Source: Gammaproteobacteria bacterium (GTDB taxonomy: Bacteria; Pseudomonadota; Gammaproteobacteria; Pseudomonadales; Pseudohongiellaceae). From it: a DNA stretch of 64,000 nucleotides. Where the stretch lies: assembly GCA_017853205.1 (NCBI GenBank), contig JAFMKB010000004.1:21580-85579 (forward strand), read 5' to 3'. The position numbers were made by a program, and so were the translations under genes. The notes under the pieces are model-generated. The model ran no database searches. It was given only the letters and a program-made list of their open reading frames with translations, and was not told the origin of the DNA. This document shows positions 63,902 through 64,000 of the stretch, in pieces (position 1 is the stretch's first letter; each line of letters opens with the position of its first letter).

Positions 63902-64000
63902 TACGACTCCACCTTTATCAGTGTCACTTTCTTACCTTGATTGATCTTAGACTCCAATGTAGCGAAGTCGTATTTCCTCGTTATTCTTTATGCCAATGGC

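Noticed and set aside
63902-64000. Possible 3' end of a minus-strand gene
   Set aside because: Two minus-strand frames end here in protein-like sequence ('KNNEEIRLRYIGV' and 'RKYDFATLESKINQ'), but only one at most can be real and too little is visible to choose.
1-64000. Mobile elements, prophage, CRISPR, tRNA or rRNA
   Set aside because: No transposase or integrase ORF, no regularly spaced repeats, no cloverleaf or rRNA sequence recognised on either strand.

Overview
The window looks like chromosome of a free-living, probably marine, gammaproteobacterium of intermediate GC content. The evidence is gene content: RdgC, YaeQ, a Tex protein, a DUF2058 protein and an S4-domain protein occur together, as is usual in Gammaproteobacteria. 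TonB-dependent receptors, SulP transporters, GMC oxidoreductases and acyl-CoA/thiolase genes are typical of aerobic marine heterotrophs. I cannot name a genus. I saw no rRNA, tRNA, CRISPR array, transposase, integrase or phage gene.

Layout. (1) 1-4821: a sugar-oxidation cluster (Gfo/Idh/MocA dehydrogenase cut by the window edge, Tat-exported sugar isomerase/epimerase-like protein, Tat-exported gluconate 2-dehydrogenase subunit 3-like protein, GMC oxidoreductase), then a DUF2834 membrane protein and a 57-residue DUF2256 zinc-finger-like gene missing from the ORF track. (2) 4787-13522: the most notable region. A minus-strand operon encodes a 29-residue membrane peptide (also missing from the track), a cyanide-insensitive-type cytochrome bd oxidase (cydAB), a persulfide-dioxygenase-like MBL protein, a DUF442-sulfide:quinone reductase fusion and a SulP transporter. 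It has a near-perfect sigma-54 promoter and faces a divergent sigma-54 activator whose three sensor-domain cysteines have the FisR spacing; three TGCCA-type dyads lie between them. I read this as a sulfane-sulfur-sensing switch that turns on sulfide oxidation together with a sulfide-tolerant terminal oxidase. (3) 13621-23000: SRPBCC protein, a possible structured RNA with terminator, 2OG-Fe(II) oxygenase, Lrp regulator with alanine dehydrogenase, DUF885 peptidase-like lipoprotein, rdgC, tex, yaeQ. (4) 23100-30830: SET-domain protein, a fold-type-III PLP decarboxylase homologue lacking the usual catalytic Cys, GNAT, small conserved genes, a Baeyer-Villiger-type monooxygenase, a Sel1-like protein and a zinc-ribbon/Smr protein.

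(5) 30914-48193: catabolic and uptake genes: acyl-CoA dehydrogenase, exported alpha/beta hydrolase, thiolase, two nitronate-monooxygenase-like flavoproteins, a lipoprotein penicillin-acylase homologue, two TonB-dependent receptors, an APC permease, an M14 carboxypeptidase and an SGNH-like protein. They fit capture and breakdown of acylated or peptidic compounds, but no substrate can be read from sequence. (6) 48194-54324: a heavily structured intergenic element, then a TolC/adaptor/RND permease/DUF3240 efflux operon resembling heavy-metal (Czc/Cus) systems. (7) 54449-63901: OprP/OprO-type porin behind a Pho box, TIGR03643 protein, second SulP transporter, PqqB-like MBL protein, an unknown polytopic membrane protein with a choline-dehydrogenase-type GMC enzyme, an exported cupin and a TIGR00027-type methyltransferase.

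Start codons were re-chosen in many places from ribosome binding sites, so several coordinates differ from the ORF track. All functions rest on recognised motifs and families; no database search was run.
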